DNA of 21,361 nucleotides from the NCBI GenBank assembly GCA_017578085.1, contig PKQR01000021.1, positions 1-21,361 of the forward strand. Reading direction: 5' to 3'. This document shows, piece by piece, positions 1 through 8,654 of the stretch (position 1 is the first letter of the stretch; the number at the start of each line of letters is the position of its first letter). The position numbers and the translations under genes are program-made. The DNA comes from Bacillota bacterium. GTDB lineage: Bacteria; Bacillota; Limnochordia; Limnochordales; ZCTH02-B6. The notes under the pieces were generated by a model, which was not told the DNA's origin, searched no databases, and was given only the letters and a program-made list of their open reading frames with translations.

Positions 1-1913
1 AAGTCGGTATTGCGGCTCACCGAGCTCGACACTTCCCCGCCGTGGCGGCGGATGAGCTCCTCCACCTCCCGGCGGGTGTAGCGGGACAAGGTCCCGGTCA
101 CCACGATGCGCTTGCCGGCCAGCTTCCCGCCGGCCGCCGCGGCCTTCCGCGACGCGGTCATGCGCACGCCGGCCTCCCGCAGCCGCTCGATCAGGGCGCG
201 GTTTTCCTCGTCGGCGAAGTAGTCCAGGACGCTGCGCGCGATCTTTTCCCCGACCGACGGCACGTCCAACAGCTCATCAAAGCTCGCGGCCATAAGCCGG
301 TCGATGTCGCCGAAGTGCTGGGCGATGTCCCGGGCCACATTCTCCCCCACGTGGCGGATGCCGAGGGCAAAGAGCAGCCGTTCCAGCCCCGCGTCCTTGC
401 TGGCTTCAATCGACGCCAGCACGTTGCTGGCCGACTTGTCGCCCATGCGCTCGAGGCTCGCCAGCTGATCGTGGCGCAGCCGGTAGATGTCGGCCGCGTC
501 CTGGACGAGGCCCTTCTCCACCAGCTGCTCGATCAACGCCGGCCCCATGCCTTCCACGTTCATGGCGTCGCGGGAGACGAAGTGAATCAGGCGTTCCAGC
601 AGCCGCCCCGGGCACTTGGTGTTGGTGCAGCGGGCCACCGCCTCGCCGGGCGGCCGCACCACCGGCCCGCCGCATTCGGGGCATTCGGTAGGCATGCGGA
701 ACTCCCGCTCTTGACCCGTGCGCCGCTCAGTAAGCACCCGCACGACCTCGGGGATGACGTCGCCCGCCCGCTGGATGACGACCCAGTCGCCGATGCGGAT
801 GTCCTTGCTCCGGATGTAGTCCTCGTTGTGCAGCGTCGCGCGGCTCACGGTGACGCCGCCCACCTGCACCGGCACCAGCCGCGCCATGGGCGTCACGGCC
901 CCGGTGCGGCCCACGTTGACCACGATGTCCTCCACCTGCGTGATGGCCTGCTCGGCGGCGAACTTGTAGGCAATGGCCCACCGCGGCGTCTTGGCGGTTG
1001 TGCCCAGCCGCTCATACAGGCGCCGGTCGTTGACCTTGAGCACCGCGCCGTCCACCGCGTAGGGCAAGCTCGGACGCTTCTGCTCAAAGTCCAGGCACCA
1101 CTGGATGGCCGCCTCGATGTCGGGTACAAGCCGGGACTCCGGGTTCACCTTGAAACCGAGCTCCCGCAGCAGGTCCAGGAGCTCTGCGTGGGTGGCCGGC
1201 GGCTCGCCCTCCATGTACCCGATGGCGTAGAAGAAGATGTCCAGGGGGCGGCTGGCGGTCACCCTCGGGTCCAGTTGGCGCACGGAACCCGCCGCGGCGT
1301 TGCGGGGGTTGGCAAACAACGGCTCGCCCCGGGCCGCCCGCTCCTCGTTGAGCCGGCGGAAATCCTCGTGGCGGATGATGACCTCGCCCCGCACTTCGAT
1401 GGTCAGCGGGCGCCGCAGGCGCAGGGGTACGGCGCGGATGGTGCGCAGGTTGGCCGTGACGTCCTCGCCCCGCTCACCGTCGCCGCGGGTCGCCCCCCGC
1501 ACCAGCACGCCGTTTTCGTAAACGAGGGAAACCGCGAGGCCGTCCAGCTTTGGCTCGCACACGTACTCCAGCCGATCGACCTCGGCCAGCTTCCTCGCCC
1601 GGGCGTCAAAGGCCCTAAGCTCCTCGGGAGAAAAGGCGTTGGCCAGGCTCAGCATGGGCACCCGGTGCTCGACCGTGGCGAAAGCCTCCGACGGGGGGGC
1701 ACCCACCCGCTGGGTGGGGGAGTCGGGCGTGACCAGCTCGGGATGCTCGGCTTCCAGCCGCTCCAGCTCCCGCATGAGCTGGTCAAACTCGGCGTCGCTG
1801 ATGACGGGATCGTCCAAAACGTAATAGCGGTAATTGTGATAGTTGATCTGCTCCCGGAGCTCCTTGATGCGGGCCGCCGGGTCCATCGCCGTCGCGCCGC
1901 TGCCGCCGGCCAT
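1..1913 (-). CDS. ligA: NAD-dependent DNA ligase LigA (C-terminus cut by window edge)
   Basis: Seals nicks in DNA during replication and repair in the cytoplasm, using NAD+ to adenylate its active-site lysine. The minus strand gives 637 continuous codons from an ATG at 1913, preceded by AGGAGG at good spacing. In order I see the N-terminal Ia domain (around YHNYRYYVLDDP), the adenylation motif KLDGLA with Lys122, the OB fold, a four-cysteine zinc finger (CPEC followed by CTNTKC), helix-hairpin-helix repeats (for example GIRHVGENVA), and the first half of a BRCT domain (GKRIVVTGTLSRYTRREVEE). The reading frame is still open at base 1, so only about 30-40 residues of the BRCT domain should be missing. 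In many Firmicutes ligA directly follows pcrA; here pcrA lies about 13.7 kb upstream on the same strand. Identification is very secure. Confidence 0.97.
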   Translation of the reverse strand, partial: MAGGSGATAMDPAARIKELREQINYHNYRYYVLDDPVISDAEFDQLMRELERLEAEHPELVTPDSPTQRVGAPPSEAFATVEHRVPMLSLANAFSPEELRAFDARARKLAEVDRLEYVCEPKLDGLAVSLVYENGVLVRGATRGDGERGEDVTANLRTIRAVPLRLRRPLTIEVRGEVIIRHEDFRRLNEERAARGEPLFANPRNAAAGSVRQLDPRVTASRPLDIFFYAIGYMEGEPPATHAELLDLLRELGFKVNPESRLVPDIEAAIQWCLDFEQKRPSLPYAVDGAVLKVNDRRLYERLGTTAKTPRWAIAYKFAAEQAITQVEDIVVNVGRTGAVTPMARLVPVQVGGVTVSRATLHNEDYIRSKDIRIGDWVVIQRAGDVIPEVVRVLTERRTGQEREFRMPTECPECGGPVVRPPGEAVARCTNTKCPGRLLERLIHFVSRDAMNVEGMGPALIEQLVEKGLVQDAADIYRLRHDQLASLERMGDKSASNVLASIEASKDAGLERLLFALGIRHVGENVARDIAQHFGDIDRLMAASFDELLDVPSVGEKIARSVLDYFADEENRALIERLREAGVRMTASRKAAAAGGKLAGKRIVVTGTLSRYTRREVEELIRRHGGEVSSSVSRNTD

Positions 1914-2012
1914 ATCGGTCCCTCCTATGAACAACTGTAGTGTTTTCCATGCCGCGCGGCAGAATCCTGCGCCCCCGCCGGCCCCCGGAGCCCGCACGCG
2001 GCGTCGCCGGGG

Positions 2013-2066
2013 CCCGTCGCGATCCCGCGGCCCGCGGCGATCTTGGGACCTGCCGCGATCCCGGGC
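2013..2066. repeat. Three-copy 18-bp imperfect tandem repeat between copD-like gene and ligA
   Basis: Within the 195-bp gap between the CopD-like gene and ligA, the hexamer GCGATC recurs at 2019, 2037 and 2055, an exact 18-bp period. The three units (2013-2030, 2031-2048, 2049-2066) are similar but not identical. Just right of it, at about 2066-2082, a short CCCGGGC/GCCCGGG hairpin with an AGA loop lies downstream of the CopD stop. It has no T-tract, so I do not call it a terminator. No function can be assigned; ligA may have its own promoter somewhere in this gap, but I see no convincing -35/-10 pair. Confidence 0.45.
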
Positions 2067-2108
2067 TCTGCCCGGGCTCCTGGGCCGGCCACGGCGTCCG
2101 GCGAGACG

Positions 2109-4568
2109 TCAGGGTGCCCCGTTTACGGGTGGTTCGATGGCGATAGGAGCGTTAAAGTCGTAGAAGGTCCAGTACATGTAGTGGCCGGTGGTGTGCATGG
2201 TGAGCCGGCGGATGAGGTACGTTTCCGCGTCGATCCAAACCACGTAACGGATCTCGGGGGGCTCCTCGACGAAGTTGACCACCCACACGGGCCTGCCGTC
2301 GATCTCGTCCCGGCCCACCAGGACCTGGCGAACGGCGGTCGCCCCGTAGTTGAAGTTGGGCCAGCGAAAACCTCCCACCTGCGGCCACGGGGCCACGGTC
2401 CAGGGCTCGCCAGCGCCGGAACGCTCGTAGCGGGTTTGCCCGATGACGATCCTTTCCCGCCCGTTGTTGAACCGCATGCGGACCCGGTTGGGCGAAACGA
2501 ACTCCATGTCGGTTACGGCGTCCCCGCCCGGCCGGCCCCGCAACTCTTCCCGCAGGCGCACCGACTGCAGGCGGTTCATGCTCTCGTCGGCCATGCGCAG
2601 CAGGTCGCGGGCGCCGTCCAGAGGAATCCGGACCGGCAAGAACGCCTCGGCCACGGGTGCCCCGCTGTCGTCGGCCACCGCCGCGAACCGCAGGGCGAAC
2701 CCGCCTTCTCCCTCCAGCTCCAGCGAGCCCGCATACGTCATCCCGTCGCGGGCGGCGGTCAAGGGCACCTCCCGGGCTCGCATATCCGACCAGTCCGGGA
2801 CCTCCTGCCGGGCCGGGTCCCAACCCTCGGGTTCAAAAGGATGAAGCAACTGGGCTCGCACGCTCACGCCCGGCACCGGGTCGCCCACGTAGTCCTGCAG
2901 GCGCACGCTGAGCCGGTTGGGCCCGGGCGACGCGGGTTCCACGGTCACCCAAAACAGGTATTGCCCGGCGTCGGCGGCCAGTTCCAGTTTGGACGTGCCC
3001 GCGCCCGGGGAGACGAGGGCGCCGCTGGTCCCCGCCGACCCGACCTCCGCGCTGGATTCGCCGCCCCACGGGACGAGCCCGACCAACTGGGCCGCCCACA
3101 TCCCGCCAACGGCCACAAGCAGCGCCCCCAACGGCAACGCTCCCCACCCGGGCCGCTCCGCGGCGGGCCCCGTCCAGGACAGCCACAACCCCAAACCGGC
3201 GGCTATGGCGGCCACCGCCGCCACCAGGGATGCCGCGCCCGCCGGATGGCCCGCCAGGAGCCGCTGCAGGCGGGAATGGTGGGACCAGCCGGCGCGTTCC
3301 ACCTGGAAATCCACCGCGGCCGTGTACGTCACCCCATCCTGCTCCACCGCGATGGCGGCTCTCCACGGTCCCGCCATGGAAACCGGCGGCTGCACCACGA
3401 AGCGGCCCGGCGACACCGGAGGGACGACCATGGGACTGATGCCCATGAAATGCCCGGGCATGTCCACCTGGAAGTGAAGGGCGTCCACCGCCGCGGCCCG
3501 GCCGGTGCGGGCATCCCGCACCTCGATCTCGAACTGCACCCCGCTGGCCCCGGGGGAGAACGCGAACACCTCCAGCCGGAACGGCCCGGCCGCCAGCGTC
3601 CACGTCTGGGGCGCCATCACCCCGGGACTGCTGGGCGGGGACAGCTGGGTGACCGCGGCGCTGACCGCCAAGATGACCGACACCAGCACCGCTTCGAGGC
3701 CCAGGAGCCGTCCCAGCCACCGCGGCGGCGGTCCATCGCCGGCCCCGTCAAGGCGCGGCAAGACCAGGAGGCGGTTGACACCCGCCACCGCCACCACCGC
3801 GCCCAGCAGCCCGATCTTGAGCCCGATCCCCCGGCCGTACCAGCTGCTGGCGGCCGCGGTCAAGTTGAAGATGTAGAGCCCGGCCAGCACGAAGCCGGAC
3901 GCGACCACGGTCAAGACCGCGACCAGCCCCAGGCCCGACAGCTTCCGCAAGCCTTCCCGGAGAAGGGGGTCATTGGGAACCGCCCCGCTGTACAGGGCGC
4001 GCCAGGGCAAACACGCGCAGAGCAGCAAGCCGCCGGCCCAGAGGCATACCACCACCAAGTGGCTCCACTGGGCGGCCAGGCTCACCCACCGGGCAAGGCT
4101 GCTGGCCGCGTGGCCTCCCCACACCACCGCCGCCGCCATCGCGCCGGTGAGCAGCAGGAGCGTCCCCCGCCAGGCGCCGAGGACCAGCGGCGACCCACCG
4201 GCGGCGCGGCGCCGGCCCAGGATGAGGACGGCAGCATAGATCAGGGTAAGCCCCAGTTGCAGCAACTGCAGGCGCCCGACGCGGCTGCCCGCGAGGGCCA
4301 TCCAGCCGTATTGCAGCTGGAGGTCCCAAGGCAGGCCGCTCACCAGCGGCCCAAAGACGCGCACCGCCTGGCCAGTTACTCCCAGGACCAAAAGAACCGC
4401 CCCGCCGGCCGCCGCCCACCGCCACCGGCGCAGCAGCCACGCGAGGACCCCCTGGGCCGGCCGGGCGCCCGGTTCCACGGGCAGCAAGGCAAACTGGAAA
4501 GCCGACCAGCCAAACAGGAGCACCAAGCCGCCCAGTTGTGCCAGCTTGAAAAGCCACTGCAGGAACAA
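2109..4568 (-). CDS. CopD-type copper transport protein fused to YtkA-like and LolA-like extracytoplasmic domains
   Basis: An 819-residue membrane protein. Residues 1-310 hold about eight hydrophobic segments with the CopD-type stretch WSHLVVVCLWAGGLLL at 168-183. Residues 325-425 resemble a YtkA-like domain and include a His/Met-rich run (H365, M370, H373, M375, M380) suited to Cu(I). Two more hydrophobic segments follow (about 445-465 and 478-500), then a second beta-rich domain (530-650) and a C-terminal LolA/MucB-like domain (655-810). CopD family proteins help copper cross or load at the membrane. Start: TTG at 4568, the first start after an in-frame stop, 19 bases after the upstream stop, with only a weak purine-rich RBS. 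It is the last gene before ligA on this strand and follows the SBP gene closely, so it is probably co-transcribed. I infer that it supplies copper to the cupredoxin encoded at 10.5-10.9 kb. The CopD call is good; the other domain calls rest on sequence pattern alone. Confidence 0.8.
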   Translation of the reverse strand: MFLQWLFKLAQLGGLVLLFGWSAFQFALLPVEPGARPAQGVLAWLLRRWRWAAAGGAVLLVLGVTGQAVRVFGPLVSGLPWDLQLQYGWMALAGSRVGRLQLLQLGLTLIYAAVLILGRRRAAGGSPLVLGAWRGTLLLLTGAMAAAVVWGGHAASSLARWVSLAAQWSHLVVVCLWAGGLLLCACLPWRALYSGAVPNDPLLREGLRKLSGLGLVAVLTVVASGFVLAGLYIFNLTAAASSWYGRGIGLKIGLLGAVVAVAGVNRLLVLPRLDGAGDGPPPRWLGRLLGLEAVLVSVILAVSAAVTQLSPPSSPGVMAPQTWTLAAGPFRLEVFAFSPGASGVQFEIEVRDARTGRAAAVDALHFQVDMPGHFMGISPMVVPPVSPGRFVVQPPVSMAGPWRAAIAVEQDGVTYTAAVDFQVERAGWSHHSRLQRLLAGHPAGAASLVAAVAAIAAGLGLWLSWTGPAAERPGWGALPLGALLVAVGGMWAAQLVGLVPWGGESSAEVGSAGTSGALVSPGAGTSKLELAADAGQYLFWVTVEPASPGPNRLSVRLQDYVGDPVPGVSVRAQLLHPFEPEGWDPARQEVPDWSDMRAREVPLTAARDGMTYAGSLELEGEGGFALRFAAVADDSGAPVAEAFLPVRIPLDGARDLLRMADESMNRLQSVRLREELRGRPGGDAVTDMEFVSPNRVRMRFNNGRERIVIGQTRYERSGAGEPWTVAPWPQVGGFRWPNFNYGATAVRQVLVGRDEIDGRPVWVVNFVEEPPEIRYVVWIDAETYLIRRLTMHTTGHYMYWTFYDFNAPIAIEPPVNGAP

Positions 4569-4587
4569 GCCCTATCCCAGCCCCAGC

Positions 4588-5424
4588 TCAGATGGCGGCC
4601 CCGCAGTCGGCGCAGAACTCCCCGATGGGCGCCAGTTCGTAGCGGCGCAGGATGTCCGCCAGCTCCCCGCTGCGCTCCACATCCTCCAGCGCCCGCACCA
4701 CCGCCCGCTTCAGGGTGGTGTCTCCCCGCCACAGGCCCAGGGCGATGCCGTACCGGGGCATAGGTTCGGGCAGCCACACGGCGGTCCACCCCATGTCGTA
4801 GGCCATCTGCCGGGCGATGAGGGCCTCGGTCACCGCCGCGGCGAATCGCCCGGCCAGGAGGCCCCGCTCCAGCTCGGCCGCGGAGGAGACCACCGCGACC
4901 GTCGCTCCTTGCCCCCGCAGGAAACGGCTCAAGGCCACCCGGTCCAGGCCGGGCACCCCGGCGTACACGCCTACCGTCAGCCCGGCGAAACTGGCCGGCG
5001 TCTCCCGTGCGACCAGGGCCCAGCCCGTCTCCAAATACGACGGCGAGACGTCCAGAAACGAGCGGGTCGTCTCGGTGTCCACCACCCCGCCGGCGATCAG
5101 TTGGCACTGGGCCCGGGTGAGGCGCCACTGGCGGGGATTCCAGTCTAGTCCCATCGCGGAGCTGGGGTTCAGCTGCACGCGCACGCCCAGGCGGCGGGCC
5201 ACAGCATGCACGATCTCCACGTCAATGCCCGGCGCGTCCGGATTGCCCGTGACCAGCGGCGGGTACCGGGTGGGCACGCACACCCGGAGCACCCCGGCCT
5301 GCTGCACCAGGGACAAGGACGTGTCGGGCGGCAGCAGGTAAACCAGGGCGATGAGCGCCACCGACAGCAAGACGCCCAGCCAGTCCCGGGCCACCTCTCG
5401 AAGCCTCAAGCGACGGTTCCCCAC
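4588..5424 (-). CDS. Membrane-anchored family 3 solute-binding protein, quinoprotein-associated (PedA/XoxJ-like)
   Basis: A 278-residue protein with an N-terminal hydrophobic anchor (about residues 15-32, WLGVLLSVALIALVYLLPP) and no clear signal-peptidase site. A bacterial extracellular solute-binding family 3 fold follows, starting at GVLRVCVPTRYPPL and including APGIDVEIVHAVARRLGV and a helix-strand C-terminal lobe. Such proteins recur next to PQQ dehydrogenases (XoxJ/MxaJ and PedA types), and this one lies 9 bases after an ABC-2 permease gene, so the three genes look like one transporter operon. The GTG start at 5424 has GAGGGG five bases upstream. Odd features: the chain ends in a C-x2-C pair (C271, C274), unusual for this fold and possibly metal-binding or redox-active. 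It is also a binding protein paired with an ABC-2 (usually export) permease. Ligand unknown. Confidence 0.8.
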   Translation of the reverse strand: MGNRRLRLREVARDWLGVLLSVALIALVYLLPPDTSLSLVQQAGVLRVCVPTRYPPLVTGNPDAPGIDVEIVHAVARRLGVRVQLNPSSAMGLDWNPRQWRLTRAQCQLIAGGVVDTETTRSFLDVSPSYLETGWALVARETPASFAGLTVGVYAGVPGLDRVALSRFLRGQGATVAVVSSAAELERGLLAGRFAAAVTEALIARQMAYDMGWTAVWLPEPMPRYGIALGLWRGDTTLKRAVVRALEDVERSGELADILRRYELAPIGEFCADCGAAI

Positions 5425-5433
5425 GTCAACCCC

Positions 5434-6234
5434 TCACACCCGGCGAAAATCCCAAAGGGCGATCAGGAAACACCCTAAGCTCAACCCAAACAGGACGGTC
5501 AAGTCGGTGACCCAGGGGAATTGGTGGAAGTTGATGAACACTCCCCGCAGCGCGTCCACCGCGTAGGTGAGCGGGTTCAGGCGCACCACGGTCACCAGCC
5601 ACTCGGGAAAGATCACCACCATCTGGGCCCGCGTCAGCGACGGGTCCAGGGGGAAGATGGAACTGGACGTGAAATACAACGGGAGAATGACCGCGTTGGC
5701 AAAGACGCCGAACCCTTCGAAGGTGCGCATCCGGTTGGCGATGATCATCCCCAGCGACGTCAAGCCGAAGGCCAGCACAAACATGAGCCCCAGGCCTTTC
5801 AGCAGGCGCACCGGGGTCAACGGCACGTCCGCAATGGGCGCCAGCAGCACCACCAGCAGCCCGTGCATGATGGCCACCGTGGCGCCCCCCAGCACCTTGC
5901 CCAGCAGCACCGCCCAGCGGTCCAGCGGCGAAACCAGGATCTCCCGCAAAAACCCGAACTCCCGGTCCCAGATCACCGACACCGCCGATTGAACCGCCGT
6001 GTACAGCATGTTGAGGGCGATCACCGCGGGAAAGATGAACTGGATAAAGGTGAAGGGCACCACGTAACGGACTTCCCCGTACACCTCGCCGCGGAAATAA
6101 GGGTTAAGGCCGATCCCCATGATGAGCACCCACAAGATGGGCCGGCTGACGCCGCCGATGAACTGGCCCCGGTCCCGGAGGGACCGCTTCAGCTCCCGCA
6201 GCCAAATGGCATGAATCCCGGCCAGCACGCTCAT
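5434..6234 (-). CDS. ABC-2 type transporter permease, PedC-like
   Basis: A 266-residue integral membrane protein with about six hydrophobic segments. It carries the ABC-2 hallmark around REFGFLREILVSPLDR and a C-terminal FPEWLVTVVRLNPLTYAVDALR stretch typical of this permease family. The ATG at 6234 has GGGGAGG nine bases upstream; a longer frame starts at 6291, but that segment overlaps the ATPase gene and looks non-coding. It follows the ATPase with a small gap and precedes the SBP gene by 9 bases. Permeases of this subgroup occur in PQQ alcohol-dehydrogenase loci (PedC). The P. putida PedA1A2BC system was reported to be needed for lanthanide-dependent growth. Substrate and direction here are unknown; export or metal handling is an inference. 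Confidence 0.88.
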   Translation of the reverse strand: MSVLAGIHAIWLRELKRSLRDRGQFIGGVSRPILWVLIMGIGLNPYFRGEVYGEVRYVVPFTFIQFIFPAVIALNMLYTAVQSAVSVIWDREFGFLREILVSPLDRWAVLLGKVLGGATVAIMHGLLVVLLAPIADVPLTPVRLLKGLGLMFVLAFGLTSLGMIIANRMRTFEGFGVFANAVILPLYFTSSSIFPLDPSLTRAQMVVIFPEWLVTVVRLNPLTYAVDALRGVFINFHQFPWVTDLTVLFGLSLGCFLIALWDFRRV

Positions 6235-6259
6235 GCCCCGTGCGCCTCCCCGACCGTCA

Positions 6260-7240
<981 letters not shown>

Positions 7241-7373
7241 CGGCCCGTGCTCCCCTCCTCATCCCCGGGCGGCCGGAGCGGCGCCCCCCGCACCGGCAGG
7301 AGAAGTCCCCTCAAACAGGAAATTTCCATGTAGGCACCAAGAGTGGCCTGATCCACGGCTGAGGGGGATCGCC
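7241..7373. promoter_or_regulatory. Divergent intergenic region between ABC ATPase and DUF350 gene
   Basis: This 133-bp gap separates two divergent genes and must hold at least one promoter. It contains the perfect 10-bp palindrome GGAAATTTCC at 7318-7327, the only AT-rich patch in the gap, flanked by ACA on the left and ATGT on the right. It could be an operator, but I cannot identify clear -35/-10 elements. Confidence 0.3.
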
Positions 7374-7586
7374 GTGTTTTTCATCGACTGGTACGCGCTC
7401 TGGTACGTGTTCATCTGGACCGTCCTGGGCGTTCTTCTCGTCACCGTGGCTTATCGCCTGCTGGAAGCCCTGGCGCCCATCCAGCTCAGGCGTCAGATCG
7501 AGCAGGGCAACGTGGCTGCCGGCATCGTCGCGGCCGGGATCTTCATCGGCGCTGCCCTGCTGGTCGGGCTCCTGATCCGCCGTTGA
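7374..7586 (+). CDS. Small DUF350-family membrane protein
   Basis: A 70-residue protein made of two hydrophobic segments (about 7-25 and 46-67) joined by a polar loop containing LRRQIEQGNVAAGIVAAGIF, the conserved pattern of DUF350 (UPF0719). Most DUF350 proteins have two such units and about 130 residues; this is a single-unit form. The GTG start at 7374 has GAGGGGGAT just upstream; the reading frame extends further 5' but that part is low-complexity and has no RBS. It is the only plus-strand gene in the quinoprotein block, convergent with the XoxJ-like gene (87 bases between stops) and divergent from the ABC ATPase. Function of the family is unknown. Confidence 0.72.
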   Translation: MFFIDWYALWYVFIWTVLGVLLVTVAYRLLEALAPIQLRRQIEQGNVAAGIVAAGIFIGAALLVGLLIRR

Positions 7587-7673
7587 GAGCCTGATCCGCC
7601 GCGACGGGTCCCCCGCTACGGGCCCGCCGCCCCCACCGGTCCTGCCCCCGACGGCTCACGGCCGGTTCCCGCC

Positions 7674-8504
7674 TCACCGGTCCGGGCGGCCCAGCGTGCC
7701 CGTCCGCTCCAGGAGCTCATCGATGATGCCGTCTTGCGTCAAGGCCGCGATGGCCTCGTCCAACATGGCCCGCAAAAACGCGTCGGACGACCGGACCGCC
7801 AGGCCCACCGGGCGCTCGATGGTCCGCAGGGGGCTCGTGGAAATGACGCGGATACCCAGCGCTTCCGGATTCCCGCCGGTTTCCCGGTAAAGCGCCGGAG
7901 CCCACATGAGGGCGCCGGCGATGGTCCCGTCCAGCAGGCGCTGCACCAGCAGCGCGTCGCTCACGTACGGGAACCGCCGCCACCGCTGCTCCTTGGGAAG
8001 AGTCGACATAAAGTTTATGAACTCCACGTCCACCAAGGTCAAAAGGCGCGTGCCGATGGCCTTGTCCCGGGGAATGTCCGAAAGCTGCCGATAATCCGGA
8101 TCCGTGACCGCCAGCACGTAGGGCGTCCAGTAATACGGGCGCGTCAGCACTAACCAGTCCGGGTAGGTGTCGGTCGCCAGCGAAAAGCCGACCATCGCGT
8201 CGCAGTGGTCCATCAGGAGGACGTACAGTTCCTCCACGTAGTCCTCCTGCGCCAAGCGGAACGGCGGCGGCTTCACCTCAAAAAAGTTGGGCTCCAATAG
8301 GAGCGCCATCGCCAGCTCCTCGGCGACGGCCCGATCAAAAGCATAAGTCGGGCTGTCCTCGTACACGCAGAAGGTGATGCTGTTGCCCTGCAGCCGGCGA
8401 TGGCCCGACAAAAATTCCGCCGGAACGTAGGGTACCTGGGCTGCGGCAACGGCCGCGCCCACCGCCCACAACGCCAATGCCAAAGCGATGGCTTTGACCC
8501 GCAT
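7674..8504 (-). CDS. Quinoprotein-associated periplasmic binding protein, XoxJ/MxaJ-like
   Basis: A 276-residue secreted protein. Residues 1-22 form a signal peptide (MRVKAIALALALWAVGAAVA then AA, cleavage before QVPYV). The rest resembles the family 3 solute-binding fold of XoxJ/MxaJ, the proteins found with PQQ methanol dehydrogenases and thought to help activate or mature the enzyme. Supporting pattern: the stretch DHCDAMVGFSLATDTYPDWL followed by TRPYYWTPYVLAV, as in quinoprotein-associated binding proteins. Two cysteines (in ITFC and DHCDAM) could form a disulfide. ATG at 8504 with GGAAGGA about nine bases upstream is preferred over the longer frame from 8561, which would put a charged stretch before the signal peptide. 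It lies directly downstream of the dehydrogenase gene, separated by a terminator-like hairpin. Confidence 0.82.
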   Translation of the reverse strand: MRVKAIALALALWAVGAAVAAAQVPYVPAEFLSGHRRLQGNSITFCVYEDSPTYAFDRAVAEELAMALLLEPNFFEVKPPPFRLAQEDYVEELYVLLMDHCDAMVGFSLATDTYPDWLVLTRPYYWTPYVLAVTDPDYRQLSDIPRDKAIGTRLLTLVDVEFINFMSTLPKEQRWRRFPYVSDALLVQRLLDGTIAGALMWAPALYRETGGNPEALGIRVISTSPLRTIERPVGLAVRSSDAFLRAMLDEAIAALTQDGIIDELLERTGTLGRPDR

Positions 8505-8593
8505 GGCACCACGTCCTTCCCGACGCGCCAAGAGGCGTTCGTTGACGGAGCGGGGGAGCACACCGCTCCCTCCGCCCCTGCAAGAACAGGAAG

Positions 8594-8625
8594 GTCCGGG
8601 CGGGGCCCAAGGGCCCCACCCGGAC
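8594..8625 (-). terminator. GC-rich hairpin downstream of the quinoprotein gene (terminator or attenuator)
   Basis: Two 15-base arms (8594-8608 and 8611-8625) pair around a 2-base centre. Read as minus-strand RNA, all 15 positions pair, with one U-G wobble; read as plus-strand RNA that position is a C-A mismatch. This supports function on the minus strand. The hairpin is followed on that strand by CTTCCTGTTCTT, a moderately T-rich tail. It sits 30 bases past the dehydrogenase stop and before the XoxJ-like gene, so it may end most transcripts there or reduce downstream expression. Confidence 0.65.
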
Positions 8626-8654
8626 TCCCATGCGGCGCTCGACTCCGGTTTCCC

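Noticed and set aside
42..1940. Long plus-strand open frame (632 codons) opposite ligA
   Set aside because: It is antisense to an unmistakable ligA, rich in His/Arg/Gln/Pro from GC-rich antisense bias, and shows no family pattern.
2043..4763. 906-codon plus-strand open frame opposite the CopD-like gene
   Set aside because: Low-complexity composition with no domain; the minus-strand frame has clear membrane segments and a CopD pattern.
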